Positions 17,427 to 25,966 of a DNA stretch of 64,000 nucleotides are shown here, in pieces. Every line of letters starts with the position of its first letter. The first letter of the stretch is position 1. Both the position numbers and the translations under genes were made by a program. This DNA is from Morococcus cerebrosus. GTDB lineage: Bacteria; Pseudomonadota; Gammaproteobacteria; Burkholderiales; Neisseriaceae. The notes beneath the pieces were generated by a model that saw only the letters and a list, made by a program, of their open reading frames with translations, was not told the origin of the DNA and made no database searches. The stretch covers positions 1,736,001 through 1,800,000 of the forward strand of contig NZ_CP094242.1 in the NCBI RefSeq assembly GCF_022749515.1, in the 5' to 3' direction.

Positions 17427-17458
17427 AAATTACGTCCTCGTTAAATTACGTCCTCGTT
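17427..17458. repeat. 16-bp tandem duplication downstream of gcvT
   Basis: TAAATTACGTCCTCGT occurs twice in direct tandem. An upstream GAGGAC can pair with GTCCTC of either copy, so it may also form a weak hairpin after gcvT. Confidence 0.7.
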
Positions 17459-17477
17459 ACGAAAACTAATCTAACGT

Positions 17478-18575
17478 TTAAAACTGTTTCTGCCCATTAC
17501 GCACAAACGGCAGCTTCAATACGCGCACGTCCACTTCCTTACCGCGCATCAGCACTTTGGCGGTATCGCCGTCAAAATCTTTCGGTACGCGGGCGATGGC
17601 GATGGATTGTTTCAGGCTGGGCGAGAATACGCCGCTGGTGGTTTCGCCTTTGCCTTTGTCGGTCAACACTTCCATATGCGCGCGCAGGATGCCTCCTTTG
17701 TCGAGCAGCAAACCGACTTGTTTGACGGCAACGCCTTTTTCTTTCAATGCCAACAAAGCGGCTTTGCCGACGAAATCGCGGCTTTCGTCTTTCAAATCAA
17801 CCGTCCAGCCCATGCCTGCTTCGAGCGGGCTGGTGTCGTCGTCCATATCGTTACCGTAGAGGTTCATACCAGCTTCCATGCGCAGGGTGTCGCGCGCGCC
17901 GAGGCCGCAGGGCTGTACGCCGGCTTGTTGCAGGGCTTTGAAGAATGCGACGGCTTCGGTGCCGGGCAGGATGACTTCGACGCCGTCTTCGCCGGTGTAG
18001 CCGGTGCGGGCGACAAACCAGTCGTGGCCCAAATCCGCGCCTTGGAACGGTTTGAGGTTGTGGACGACATCCGCCCATTCGGGTTTGACGGTCAGGAGTT
18101 TTTCAATGGCTTTAGGGCCTTGCACGGCAAGCATACCGAGGTCGTAGCGCGGGTTGAAGGCAACGCCGAATTCTTGTCCGACTTTGTGGAACTGGGCGGT
18201 ATCTTTTTCGCGGGTCGCGCCGTTGGAGACGATGCGGTATTGGGTTTCGGCTTCGTTGGTGCGGTAAACGATCAAGTCGTCAATCACGCCGCCGTTGTCG
18301 TTGAGCAGCGCGGAATAAAGGGCTTTACCGACGAAGGAAAGTTTGGCAACGTCGTTGGCAATCAGTTTGCGGAAAAAGGCTTTTGCGTTCGCTCCGGCGA
18401 CGTCGGTAACGAGCATATGGGATACGTCGAACATGCCTGCGTCGGTGCGCACGGCTTCGTGTTCGGCGATTTGCGAACCATAATGGATGGGCAGCTCCCA
18501 GCCGGCAAAATCGACCAGCTTCGCGCCTGCATCTTGATGGGCTTGGTGAAACGGGGTGGTTTTCAGGGCAGTCAT
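17478..18575 (-). CDS. gcvT: Aminomethyltransferase, glycine cleavage T-protein
   Basis: GcvT transfers the one-carbon unit from aminomethyl-GcvH to tetrahydrofolate and releases ammonia. The 365-residue product has the GCV_T domain with the conserved D-N-G-G-V-I-D-D-L near residue 92. The tetrahydrofolate-binding region R-T-G-Y-T-G-E-D-G and the C-terminal barrel are present. It starts at ATG 18575 with CCGGAGAAGC upstream. A tandem glycine riboswitch precedes it, so expression should respond to glycine. Confidence 0.96.
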   Translation of the reverse strand: MTALKTTPFHQAHQDAGAKLVDFAGWELPIHYGSQIAEHEAVRTDAGMFDVSHMLVTDVAGANAKAFFRKLIANDVAKLSFVGKALYSALLNDNGGVIDDLIVYRTNEAETQYRIVSNGATREKDTAQFHKVGQEFGVAFNPRYDLGMLAVQGPKAIEKLLTVKPEWADVVHNLKPFQGADLGHDWFVARTGYTGEDGVEVILPGTEAVAFFKALQQAGVQPCGLGARDTLRMEAGMNLYGNDMDDDTSPLEAGMGWTVDLKDESRDFVGKAALLALKEKGVAVKQVGLLLDKGGILRAHMEVLTDKGKGETTSGVFSPSLKQSIAIARVPKDFDGDTAKVLMRGKEVDVRVLKLPFVRNGQKQF

Positions 18576-18635
18576 TCTCAGCTTCTCCGGATTTATTGTT
18601 CAGATGCCGTCCGCACATAAGCGCGGAAGACCCTA

Positions 18636-18867
18636 TCTGTCCTTGAACCTGAGATTTTCGGCCGTATCCGCTTGATGGCAAACCAGTCTGCTCACTGCTT
18701 TGCGCGGTTGTCTGAATGGTGGTTCAGACGGCCTTCTCCCCTTCGGTGGGTGCGAGCGCACCGCTCTCCAGATGTTTTATTTCAATGTGCAGTCCCTGTT
18801 GCCTGAGCGATTTAAGGGCATCTGCGCCTTCGGCGGCTACATGTAACCTGATGTAGCTCTCTCCTGC
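18636..18867 (-). promoter_or_regulatory. Tandem glycine riboswitch upstream of gcvT
   Basis: On the minus strand two aptamers follow each other. Aptamer 1 (18867-18789) has GCAGGAGAGA, a perfect GCTACAT/ATGTAGC hairpin, CGCCGAAGG, then GCTCAGGCAACAGGGAC and the closing CTGC. Aptamer 2 (18771-18636) has TCTGGAGAG, the GGTGCG/CGCACC hairpin, CACCGAAGGGGA, an enlarged third arm, then AATCTCAGG and AAGGACAGA. These are the conserved cores of the gcvT-type riboswitch. The linker is about 17 nt. A hairpin (CCGC...GCGG) and the CCGGAGAA ribosome site follow, so control may be translational. An open frame across the same bases is an artefact. Confidence 0.92.
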
Positions 18868-18967
18868 ACATGCCCCGATTATGGCTTGAAAAGGCAGTTT
18901 GGGCAAGCCGTCTCTTTGAAATAAAGCCGTTGTGAAAACCTCCAAAATCATAAACCATTTAACACAG

Positions 18968-18973
18968 ATTATA
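18968..18973 (-). promoter_or_regulatory. Candidate -10 box for the gcvT transcript
   Basis: TATAAT on the minus strand, about 100 bp before the first aptamer. No convincing -35 is seen 17 bp upstream. Confidence 0.4.
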
Positions 18974-19004
18974 CCGACAAATCACCTGTCATTAGAGGAT
19001 AATA

Positions 19005-19033
19005 TGTTAAAAACAACTTATTTAGGATATAAT
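19005..19033 (+). promoter_or_regulatory. Candidate sigma-70 promoter of the Lrp-family gene
   Basis: TGTTAA, a 17-bp spacer and a perfect TATAAT, ending 52 bp before the start codon. The -35 is weak, as expected for a regulated or autoregulated promoter. Confidence 0.45.
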
Positions 19034-19085
19034 GCTACCAACTTAACCAACCGACCCAGCAAACGGGTTTGGAGAAAGAACGCAA

Positions 19086-19571
19086 ATGACCCAGCAGATT
19101 ACTTTGGATAAAACCGATTTGAAAATTTTACAGGTTTTACAGGAAAACGGACGTTTGACCAATGTTGAGCTGGCGGAACGCATCTCCCTCTCCCCCTCGC
19201 CCTGCTTACGCCGCCTCAAACAACTGGAAGACGCGGGCATCATCCGCCGCTATGCCGCCCTACTCTCTCCCGCAGCCGTCGATTTGGGCTTGCAAGCGTT
19301 TATCCGCGTTTCCATCAGCAAAGCAAAAGACGCACGCGAAGATTTCGCGCAATCGGTACAAGGATGGCCGGAAGTATTGAGCTGCTTCGCCCTTACCGGT
19401 GAAACCGACTACCTGCTCCACGCATTTTTCACCGATATGAATGCTTTTTCCCATTTCGTCTTGGATACACTCCTTTCCCACCACGGCGTACAGGACGCGC
19501 AATCAAGCTTCGTATTGAAAGAAATCAAAACCACCACCTCCCTACCGCTTTCGCATTTGGTACGGGAATAG
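19086..19571 (+). CDS. Lrp/AsnC family transcriptional regulator
   Basis: A 161-residue feast/famine regulator. The N-terminal helix-turn-helix spans about residues 8-60 (L-D-K-T-D-L-K-I-L ... S-P-S-P-C-L-R-R-L). The C-terminal RAM/ACT domain has the effector-binding G-E-T-D-Y-L-L. From memory the meningococcal homologue (NMB0573) binds leucine and methionine. It is transcribed away from gcvT across a 510-bp region that also holds the riboswitch, so it may control the glycine-cleavage genes, themselves, or both. It ends in a DUS terminator. Confidence 0.9.
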   Translation: MTQQITLDKTDLKILQVLQENGRLTNVELAERISLSPSPCLRRLKQLEDAGIIRRYAALLSPAAVDLGLQAFIRVSISKAKDAREDFAQSVQGWPEVLSCFALTGETDYLLHAFFTDMNAFSHFVLDTLLSHHGVQDAQSSFVLKEIKTTTSLPLSHLVRE

Positions 19572-19582
19572 GCAGAGTCTTC

Positions 19583-19623
19583 AAAAAGGTCGTCTGAAAT
19601 GACAGTTTCAGACGACCTTTTTT
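19583..19623. terminator. DUS terminator after the Lrp-family gene
   Basis: AAAAAGGTCGTCTGAAA and its complement with a T tract on the right. It also lies downstream of pepN (minus), together with a single DUS at 19651-19663. Confidence 0.85.
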
Positions 19624-19662
19624 ATCACATTAAAATAACTTTCATAACAATTTCAGACGACC

Positions 19663-22266
19663 TCAATCCAAAATCTTGCCGACGATTTCGCCTACGTCTT
19701 TCGACAATCCTTCCTGCGCCCGAATGCGCTGCAATTCTTGTTTCACCAAGTTTTTGCGGTGCGGTTCAAGCTTGTTGCAGAGGTTGAACGCCTGCACTAA
19801 GCGGGCGGCGACCTGCGGGTTGAAGCGGTCGATTTCGATGACTTTGTCGGCGATGAAGCGGTAGCCGCTGCCGTCTTGTGCGTGGAAATGCGGGACGTTG
19901 CGGCTGAAGCTGCCGATGAGCGAACGGGCTTTGTTGGGGTTTTCGAGGCTGAATTTCGGATGCTGCAAGGCGGTTTGAACCTGTTGCAGGGTGTCGCTGC
20001 GGTGGCTTAAGCCGACGAGGGCGAAATATTTGTCCATCACCAGCGCGTCGTCTGAAAACTTGTCGGCAAACTGCGCCAGCAGGCGGTTGCGCGTATCGCT
20101 TTCGTTGCCGTTGACGGCGGACAGGATGCCCCATTCGTGGGTCATGTTTTGCGCCATTTCGCCGTATTTTTCGGCAACGGTTTCGATGTGCGCAGGGTCG
20201 GCGCGCAGAACGAAGGCGCGGCAGACGTTGCGCAACGTGCGCCAGCCGGCGGCTTCGGGGCTGTACTCGTAGCTTTGGTTTTCCTGCTTCGCCGCCTGAC
20301 GGTTCAATTCGTGCCATTTCGGCAGGAAGTGGACGGCAAGCGTATCCAACAAGGCTTCGCGCGCCTGATGGTAACGCAGCGGGTCGATGTTTTCCGCGCC
20401 GTCCCACAGTTCGGCTTCGGACGGCACGCCCAAAAGCAGGGCTTTGAAGGCGTTGTCCAAGAGGTCGTCTGAAATGACTTTTTCAACAGCGGCAAGCAGT
20501 TTTCCGTGTTTCGACAGCTCAACGCCGTCTGAAAGCGCGGCAAGGTTGGCGGCAACGGCGCGACGGTAGAGCGTTTGGGCGGCTTCCCAGCGCGTGAAGG
20601 CGTCGCTGTCATGGGCAAGCAGGAGCAGCAGGTCGTCGTCGCTGTACGGATAGTTCAGATGAACCGGCGCGCTGAACCCGCGCAGCAGCGAGGGAACAAC
20701 GGCTTCGGTTACTCCTTCGAGCGGGAAGGTCTGTTCGGCTTCGGTCAGCAGCAACACGGTTTCGGCCGCGCGTTTGCCCTGATAATCGAATGCCACCGCT
20801 TCGCCGTTGCGGTTTAGCAGTCCGATTTTGACCGGAATCATCATCGGCTGCTTGTCTGCCATATCGGGCGTAGGCGGCACGGTTTGTTTAATGGTCAACT
20901 CAAAAACATTGTTTTTCAGACGACCTTCCGCTTCCAAAACGGGCGTTCCCGCCTGGCTGTACCACAAGGCGAACTGGTCGAGATTGATGCCGTTCGCGTC
21001 CGCCATCGCCGTGCGGAAATCGTCGCAGGTAACGGCTTGCCCGTCGTGGCGTTGGAAATAGAGCTTCATGCCTTTTTGGAAGCCCTCTTCGCCGAGCAGG
21101 GTGTGATACATCCGCACCACTTCCGCGCCTTTTTCATAAACAGTCATGGTGTAGAAATTGTTCATCTCCTCATAGCTGGCGGGGCGCACCGGATGCGCGG
21201 TCGGGCCTGCGTCTTCGGGGAACTGGTGCTGGCGCAGCAGGCGGATGTTTTCAATGCGGCGCACGGCGCGGCTGGCGCGGTCGCCGGAAAATTCTTGGTC
21301 GCGGAACACGGTCAGCCCTTCCTTCAGCGAAAGCTGGAACCAGTCGCGGCAGGTTACGCGGTTGCCCGTCCAGTTGTGGAAATATTCGTGTCCGACCACG
21401 GATTCGATGCCTTCGAAATCGGTATCGGTGGCGGTGCGGCTGTCGGCAAGGACGAACTTGGTGTTAAAAATGTTCAAACCCTTGTTTTCCATCGCGCCCA
21501 TATTGAAATCGCCCACGGCGACGACCATGAAAATATCCAAGTCGTATTCCAAACCGAAGCGCGTTTCGTCCCATTTCATCGCGTTTTTCAATGATTCCAC
21601 GGCAAAGCCGACTTTGGGCTTGTCCGCTTTGGTGGTGTAAAACTCGATTTTGACGTTTCTGCCGCTCATGGTGGTGAAACGGTCTTCCGTGACCGCCAAA
21701 TCGCCCGCAACCAAAGCAAACAGATAGCTCGGTTTGGCAAACGGGTCTTCCCATTTCACCCAATGGCGGCCGTCTGAAAACTCGCCGCCGTCGATTTTGT
21801 TGCCGTTGGAAAGCAAAACGGGATAGCGTTTTTTGTCAGCAACAATGGTGGTCGTGAACTTGGACATCACATCCGGACGGTCGATGTAGAACGTGATTTT
21901 GCGGAAGCCCTCCGGCTCGCATTGGGTAAACAGATTGCCGCCGGAAGCATACAGCCCCATCAGCGATTTGTTTTCCGCCGGCAGGATTTCGGTTTCCACT
22001 TCGACGGTGAAGCGTTCGGACGGCACGCCCGCAATCGTCAGCGTCTCGCCTTCCAACACATAATCCGCCGCCGCCCCGTTGATTTTGACGGACAAGAGTT
22101 TCGCCGAACCGTCCAACACCAGCGGCTCCCCCACCCTCTGCGGCTCAACCGTCAAACGCGACTTCACGACGGTTTGCGGTTCGGCAATGTCAAAATGCAG
22201 GTCGGTTTCGAGAATGCGGTAGGCAGGCGTTTGGTAATCTTTCAGATAACGGACGGTTTTGCTCAT
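19663..22266 (-). CDS. pepN: Aminopeptidase N (M1 family)
   Basis: PepN is a zinc aminopeptidase that trims peptides in the cytoplasm. The 867-residue product has the exopeptidase motif G-A-M-E-N and the zinc site G-H-E-Y-F-H-N-W, with the third ligand Glu in a following L-K-E-G-L-T helix. The four-domain layout and length match the meningococcal enzyme of known structure. I start at ATG 22266 ([10 protein letters not shown]); an in-frame ATG at 22308 would add 14 unrelated residues. Several DUS cores lie within the gene. Confidence 0.94.
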   Translation of the reverse strand: MSKTVRYLKDYQTPAYRILETDLHFDIAEPQTVVKSRLTVEPQRVGEPLVLDGSAKLLSVKINGAAADYVLEGETLTIAGVPSERFTVEVETEILPAENKSLMGLYASGGNLFTQCEPEGFRKITFYIDRPDVMSKFTTTIVADKKRYPVLLSNGNKIDGGEFSDGRHWVKWEDPFAKPSYLFALVAGDLAVTEDRFTTMSGRNVKIEFYTTKADKPKVGFAVESLKNAMKWDETRFGLEYDLDIFMVVAVGDFNMGAMENKGLNIFNTKFVLADSRTATDTDFEGIESVVGHEYFHNWTGNRVTCRDWFQLSLKEGLTVFRDQEFSGDRASRAVRRIENIRLLRQHQFPEDAGPTAHPVRPASYEEMNNFYTMTVYEKGAEVVRMYHTLLGEEGFQKGMKLYFQRHDGQAVTCDDFRTAMADANGINLDQFALWYSQAGTPVLEAEGRLKNNVFELTIKQTVPPTPDMADKQPMMIPVKIGLLNRNGEAVAFDYQGKRAAETVLLLTEAEQTFPLEGVTEAVVPSLLRGFSAPVHLNYPYSDDDLLLLLAHDSDAFTRWEAAQTLYRRAVAANLAALSDGVELSKHGKLLAAVEKVISDDLLDNAFKALLLGVPSEAELWDGAENIDPLRYHQAREALLDTLAVHFLPKWHELNRQAAKQENQSYEYSPEAAGWRTLRNVCRAFVLRADPAHIETVAEKYGEMAQNMTHEWGILSAVNGNESDTRNRLLAQFADKFSDDALVMDKYFALVGLSHRSDTLQQVQTALQHPKFSLENPNKARSLIGSFSRNVPHFHAQDGSGYRFIADKVIEIDRFNPQVAARLVQAFNLCNKLEPHRKNLVKQELQRIRAQEGLSKDVGEIVGKILD

Positions 22267-22352
22267 GGTTTTGCTTTCGGGAAAAATGGGAATACAGACG
22301 GTAAGCATAACGTTTCAGACGACCTTAATTCAAGCCTTCTATCAAATTTTTA

Positions 22353-22550
22353 TCGTATAGTGGATTAAGGTCGTCTGAAACCCGAGACTATTGCAAACAT
22401 ACTTAACTTTAAATACAGTAGGTCATCAAATTCCGTCATTCCCGCTCAGGCGGTAATCCATCGTACAATCTAAAGAAACCTCGATTTGAAAAACAGTTTC
22501 TGAATTTCAAAAATGGATTCCCGCCTACGCGGGAATGACGACAGTCAGTA
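22353..22550. repeat. Neisserial mosaic repeat with a dRS3 pair
   Basis: A Correia-like end TATAGTGGATTAA (22353-22365) runs into a DUS. Two dRS3 palindromes follow: a decayed one at 22438-22457 (ATTCCC...GGTAAT) and a perfect one at 22517-22536 (ATTCCCGCCTACGCGGGAAT). About 60 bp of repeat sequence lies between them, the layout of neisserial intergenic mosaic elements. Such arrays promote recombination. Confidence 0.78.
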
Positions 22551-22638
22551 AGTTGCGTATCGAAAATAAAGTAATTTAGCTATATCACAGATTCAAATAA
22601 AAACCTTCTGCATATCCGTATTTGCAGCCCACAACGAC

Positions 22639-22682
22639 AAAAAGGTCGTCTGAAACCCAAATTGGATTTCAGACGACCTTTT
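22639..22682. terminator. DUS terminator after lctP
   Basis: AAAAAGGTCGTCTGAAA CCCAAATTGGA TTTCAGACGACCTTTT: a strong stem 18 bp beyond the lctP stop on the minus strand. Confidence 0.83.
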
Positions 22683-22699
22683 ATTTCAAGCCGGTTGGC

Positions 22700-24343
22700 T
22701 TATTTATTGAAGAAAACCAGCGTCCACGGCAAGACATAAGCTTGCAGCAGGGTCAGTAGGCCGACGAAGGTACAGAAAATCAAGCTGTGTTTCACGGTAA
22801 AGCGGAACAGGTTGGATTCTTTGCCTTCCAGACCGACCGCCGCGCAGGCGATGGCGATGGATTGCGGCGAAATCATTTTGCCGGTCACGCCGCCGGTGGT
22901 GTTGGCTGCGACGGTCAGTTCGGGTACGACGTTGATTTGATGCGCAGTGCTGGCTTGCAGCGAACCGAAGAGCGCGTTGGCGGAAGTGTCCGAACCGGTC
23001 AGGAATACGCCCAGCCAGCCGAGGAACGGCGAGAAGAACGGGAATACGGTACCGGTAGCGGCGAGGACGAGTGCCAATGTGGACGACAGGCCTGAATAGT
23101 TTGCCACGAATGCGAAGCCGAGTACCAAGCCGATAGACAGGATGGACAGGCGCAGTTCTTTGAGCGTTTCAAAGAAAGTGCTGACGGCTTCGGAAGGTTT
23201 CATTTTCAGCAAAGCGGCGGAAACGATGGAAGCAAACAGGATTGCCGTGCCGACTGCGCCGAGGAGGTCGATTTTGAATACGGCGGCGTATGGTGTCGGT
23301 TCGCTGACGATGGGCGCGGCTTTTTGTACCAAGTTGTGCAGCATCGGCCAGTCGAATTTGATGGTGGCAACGCCCAAAGCCTCTTTCACGCCTTTAATCG
23401 TCCACACGCTGACGAAAACGGTCAGGATGGCGAAAGGTGACCAGGCTTTGATGATTTGTCCGGCAGTGTATTCGCCCGCTTTGCGTTCAGCCGGTTTTTT
23501 CATGCCGTTGAAGGTGAAGATTTCTTTAGGCTGCCATTTTTTCAGGAAGGCAGACAGGCAGACCAGGCTGACCAATGCGGAGGTCACGTCGGGCAATTCC
23601 GGGCCGATGAAGTTGGCGGTAATGAACTGGGTAGTGGCGAAAGATACGCCCGCCACCAATACGGCAGGCCAAGTTTGGCGTATGCCGCGCATACCGTCCA
23701 TCATGGCAACCAACCAGAAAGGAACGATAATCGACAGGATCGGCAGTTGGCGGCCGGCAACCTGACCGATATGGTAAGGGTCGAGGTTGGACACTTGACC
23801 GGCAACCAGGATTGGAATGCCCATCGCGCCGAAAGCCACGGGCGCGGTGTTGGCAATCAAACACAAACCGGCGGCGTAGAGCGGATTAAAGCCCAAGCCC
23901 ACCAACAAAGAGGCGGTAATCGCCACCGGCGCGCCGAAGCCTGCCGCACCTTCGAGGAATGCGCCGAAAGAGAAGCCGACCAGCAGCATTTGCAGGCGTT
24001 GGTCTTCGGTAATCGAAATCACGGAAGCGCGGATGATGTCGAACTGTCCTGTTTTTACGGTAATTTTATACAGGAACACGGCAGTAACGATAATCCATGC
24101 AATCGGCCACAAACCGTAAGCAAAGCCGTACAGCGCGGAAGAAACCGCCATGCCCGCAGGCATTCCGAAGCCTAATATGGCAACGCCAAGCGCAATCAGC
24201 AGCGTATAAAGCCCCGCCTGATACCCCTTGAGCTTCAGGATGGTCAGTGCGACGAAGAAGAAGATAATGGGCAGGAGGGCAACGGCAGCCGTCAAATATA
24301 GGCTGCCGCCCACTGCGGTATAGTTTTGAATCCAAGTATCCAT
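22700..24343 (-). CDS. lctP: L-lactate permease LctP
   Basis: LctP imports lactate, an important carbon source for Neisseria on mucosa. The 547-residue product has about 13-14 membrane helices and the family motifs [16 protein letters not shown] and, near the C-terminus, [11 protein letters not shown]. The start has GGAGATTTTCCCT upstream. It is divergent from a GntR-family regulator, and a perfect palindrome of the FadR-family operator type lies 40 bp before its start, so lactate-dependent or growth-phase control is likely. Confidence 0.93.
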   Translation of the reverse strand: MDTWIQNYTAVGGSLYLTAAVALLPIIFFFVALTILKLKGYQAGLYTLLIALGVAILGFGMPAGMAVSSALYGFAYGLWPIAWIIVTAVFLYKITVKTGQFDIIRASVISITEDQRLQMLLVGFSFGAFLEGAAGFGAPVAITASLLVGLGFNPLYAAGLCLIANTAPVAFGAMGIPILVAGQVSNLDPYHIGQVAGRQLPILSIIVPFWLVAMMDGMRGIRQTWPAVLVAGVSFATTQFITANFIGPELPDVTSALVSLVCLSAFLKKWQPKEIFTFNGMKKPAERKAGEYTAGQIIKAWSPFAILTVFVSVWTIKGVKEALGVATIKFDWPMLHNLVQKAAPIVSEPTPYAAVFKIDLLGAVGTAILFASIVSAALLKMKPSEAVSTFFETLKELRLSILSIGLVLGFAFVANYSGLSSTLALVLAATGTVFPFFSPFLGWLGVFLTGSDTSANALFGSLQASTAHQINVVPELTVAANTTGGVTGKMISPQSIAIACAAVGLEGKESNLFRFTVKHSLIFCTFVGLLTLLQAYVLPWTLVFFNK

Positions 24344-24382
24344 AGGGAAAATCTCCGAATATTTTTCTAATATATTTTCTTA

Positions 24383-24399
24383 AATTGGTAAAACCAATT
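24383..24399. promoter_or_regulatory. Palindromic FadR-family operator candidate upstream of lctP
   Basis: AATTGGTAAAACCAATT is a perfect palindrome around AAA and contains TGGTnnnACCA, the usual site type of FadR/LldR regulators. It is 40 bp upstream of the lctP start codon, where bound repressor would block the promoter. Confidence 0.65.
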
Positions 24400-24613
24400 T
24401 TGAGAACGGATGACACTTTACGAAACTTTAATATGGCGGTCAATTATTTTTTCAGACAACCTGGCTGCATCGGCGCAAATTTGTTATTTAATTTTAAATA
24501 AAACAAAATATTATATGAATTGTAAAAATGTAGCCCAATGTAGTTTTAAAACACATACGGGTAGGACAAGCCATATTGACGGGATACGGGGCGGTTAATT
24601 AGAATACGGCGAC

Positions 24614-24643
24614 ATTGGTCATGCCAATTTGGTCACGCCAATT
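24614..24643. promoter_or_regulatory. Double operator-like site upstream of the GntR-family regulator
   Basis: ATTGGTCATGCCAAT and TTGGTCACGCCAA lie side by side and share bases. Each is a TGGTnnnGCCA dyad that resembles the site before lctP. The position, about 100 bp before the regulator start, suits autoregulation. Confidence 0.55.
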
Positions 24644-24740
24644 TTGATGCAGGCTGCCCTTTCGGACGGCCTGCCGCATCACATTATCGGATTTGGGTCT
24701 TCTTCACAGAAAAAAACATGATGGAAAAGAGGGAATTACA

Positions 24741-25517
24741 ATGACAAAACTGGTTCGTCCGCAAAAAATCAGCGACCAAATATTGTCGATATTGGAGGAA
24801 CGCATCGCGGCGGGCATTTACGAAGAAGGCGGCAAAATCCCGCCCGAGCGCACGTTGGCGGAAGAATTCGGCGTATCGCGCCCGTCGGTCAGGGTCGCGC
24901 TGAACATCCTGATTGCGCGGCAGGTTTTGGAAGCGCGTCAGGGCGACGGCTATTACGTTTCCGTCAAACCGCAGCAGGATTTCCTCCAAAGCTGGCAGGA
25001 ATTGCTCGGCAAACATTCCAACTGGGAAACCGACGTTTTCGATTTCAGCTGCCACATCGAAGGCTGCATGGCGTCGCTGGCTGCAGAACGGCGCACCGAT
25101 GCTGATTTGAAACGGATTGATTTTTGGCGGCAAAAATTCGAATCCGCCTGCGAAAGCGGCAATTTGGAACATCAAAGCGAAGCCGACGTGAGCTTTCACC
25201 AAACCATCGCCGACGCCGCGCACAACATCCTCTTCAGCCACCTCTCCGGCGGCCTGCTCAAAATGCTCTACCGCCAGACGCGCAGCAGCATCATCTATTC
25301 CAACCAAACCGAAGACCCGCGCCCCAAGCTGATTGCGCAACACCGCGCCATCTACGAAGCCATCTTGGAACGCCGCCCCGCCGATGCCGCCGAAGCCGCC
25401 AAAATACACTTAAACTACGTCGCCAACAGCATCTTGCAAAACAGGGAATACAAAAGCCGCAACGAACACGCCGACACGCTGGCGCAGAACGACTTAAAGC
25501 GGGCGCAGGACTGGTAA
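24741..25517 (+). CDS. gdhR: GntR/FadR-family regulator, GdhR-like
   Basis: A 258-residue regulator with an N-terminal winged helix-turn-helix (about residues 8-72, P-P-E-R-T-L-A-E-E-F-G-V-S-R-P-S-V-R) and a C-terminal FCD ligand domain. The metal-binding His/Asp positions are suggested by F-H-Q-T-I-A-D-A and Q-H-R-A-I-Y-E-A. From memory, gonococcal and meningococcal GdhR of this type controls gdhA and lctP. Its place beside lctP and the TGGT palindromes support the same role here. The chosen ATG follows AGAGGGAATTACA. The symbol is by family and context. Confidence 0.8.
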   Translation: MTKLVRPQKISDQILSILEERIAAGIYEEGGKIPPERTLAEEFGVSRPSVRVALNILIARQVLEARQGDGYYVSVKPQQDFLQSWQELLGKHSNWETDVFDFSCHIEGCMASLAAERRTDADLKRIDFWRQKFESACESGNLEHQSEADVSFHQTIADAAHNILFSHLSGGLLKMLYRQTRSSIIYSNQTEDPRPKLIAQHRAIYEAILERRPADAAEAAKIHLNYVANSILQNREYKSRNEHADTLAQNDLKRAQDW

Positions 25518-25593
25518 ACATTCAACACTTCTCAGATTAGAGCATGAATACTTCGGCGGCTAATCCTTCTTGCTGATATAAGTTCATGCACAC

Positions 25594-25638
25594 AAAGGTC
25601 GTCTGAAAACCTGAATGCAAGGTTTTCAGACGACCTTT
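25594..25638. terminator. DUS terminator after the GntR-family regulator
   Basis: AAAGGTCGTCTGAAAACC and its complement around a 9-nt loop, then TTTTT. Confidence 0.83.
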
Positions 25639-25716
25639 TTCTATTTCTTGTTTTACACATTAAGCCATACAACAAGATTTGTCTGAAAATTAAACCTATT
25701 CAAATACCAATATTTA

Positions 25717-25823
25717 TATAGTGGATTAACTTTAAACCAGTACGGCGTTGCCTCGCCTTGCCGTACTATCTGTACTGTCTGCGGCTTCGTTGCCTTGTCC
25801 TGATTCAAATTTAATCCACTATA
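25717..25823 (+). repeat. Correia repeat enclosed element, short form
   Basis: A 107-bp copy with intact TATAGTGGATTAA left end and TTAATCCACTATA right end. It lies between two convergent genes, flanked on the left by a further TA, consistent with TA target duplication. Confidence 0.9.
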
Positions 25824-25870
25824 CCTATCTAACGCCCTGAAATTTAATTTGTTCTAAGCGAAGACAGGCA

Positions 25871-25904
25871 AAAAAACGCCTCCTGCCGGGAGCTGGCGGA
25901 GGCT
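25871..25904 (-). terminator. Rho-independent terminator after the ABC protein gene (non-DUS)
   Basis: On the minus strand GCCTCCGCC and GGCAGGAGGC pair around a 7-nt loop and are followed by GTTTTTTTG. It is about 60 bp beyond the ABC gene and is one of the few terminators here not built from DUS. Confidence 0.8.
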
Positions 25905-25966
25905 ATCCAAGGAGTTTTAAAAGTAACCCTAAAGAACTATGAAAATAGTCAAAAAGAACTATATTA

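Noticed and set aside
18724..18951. 75-residue open frame upstream of gcvT (minus)
   Set aside because: Its bases are the two glycine aptamers with conserved cores, hairpins and spacing; the peptide resembles nothing.
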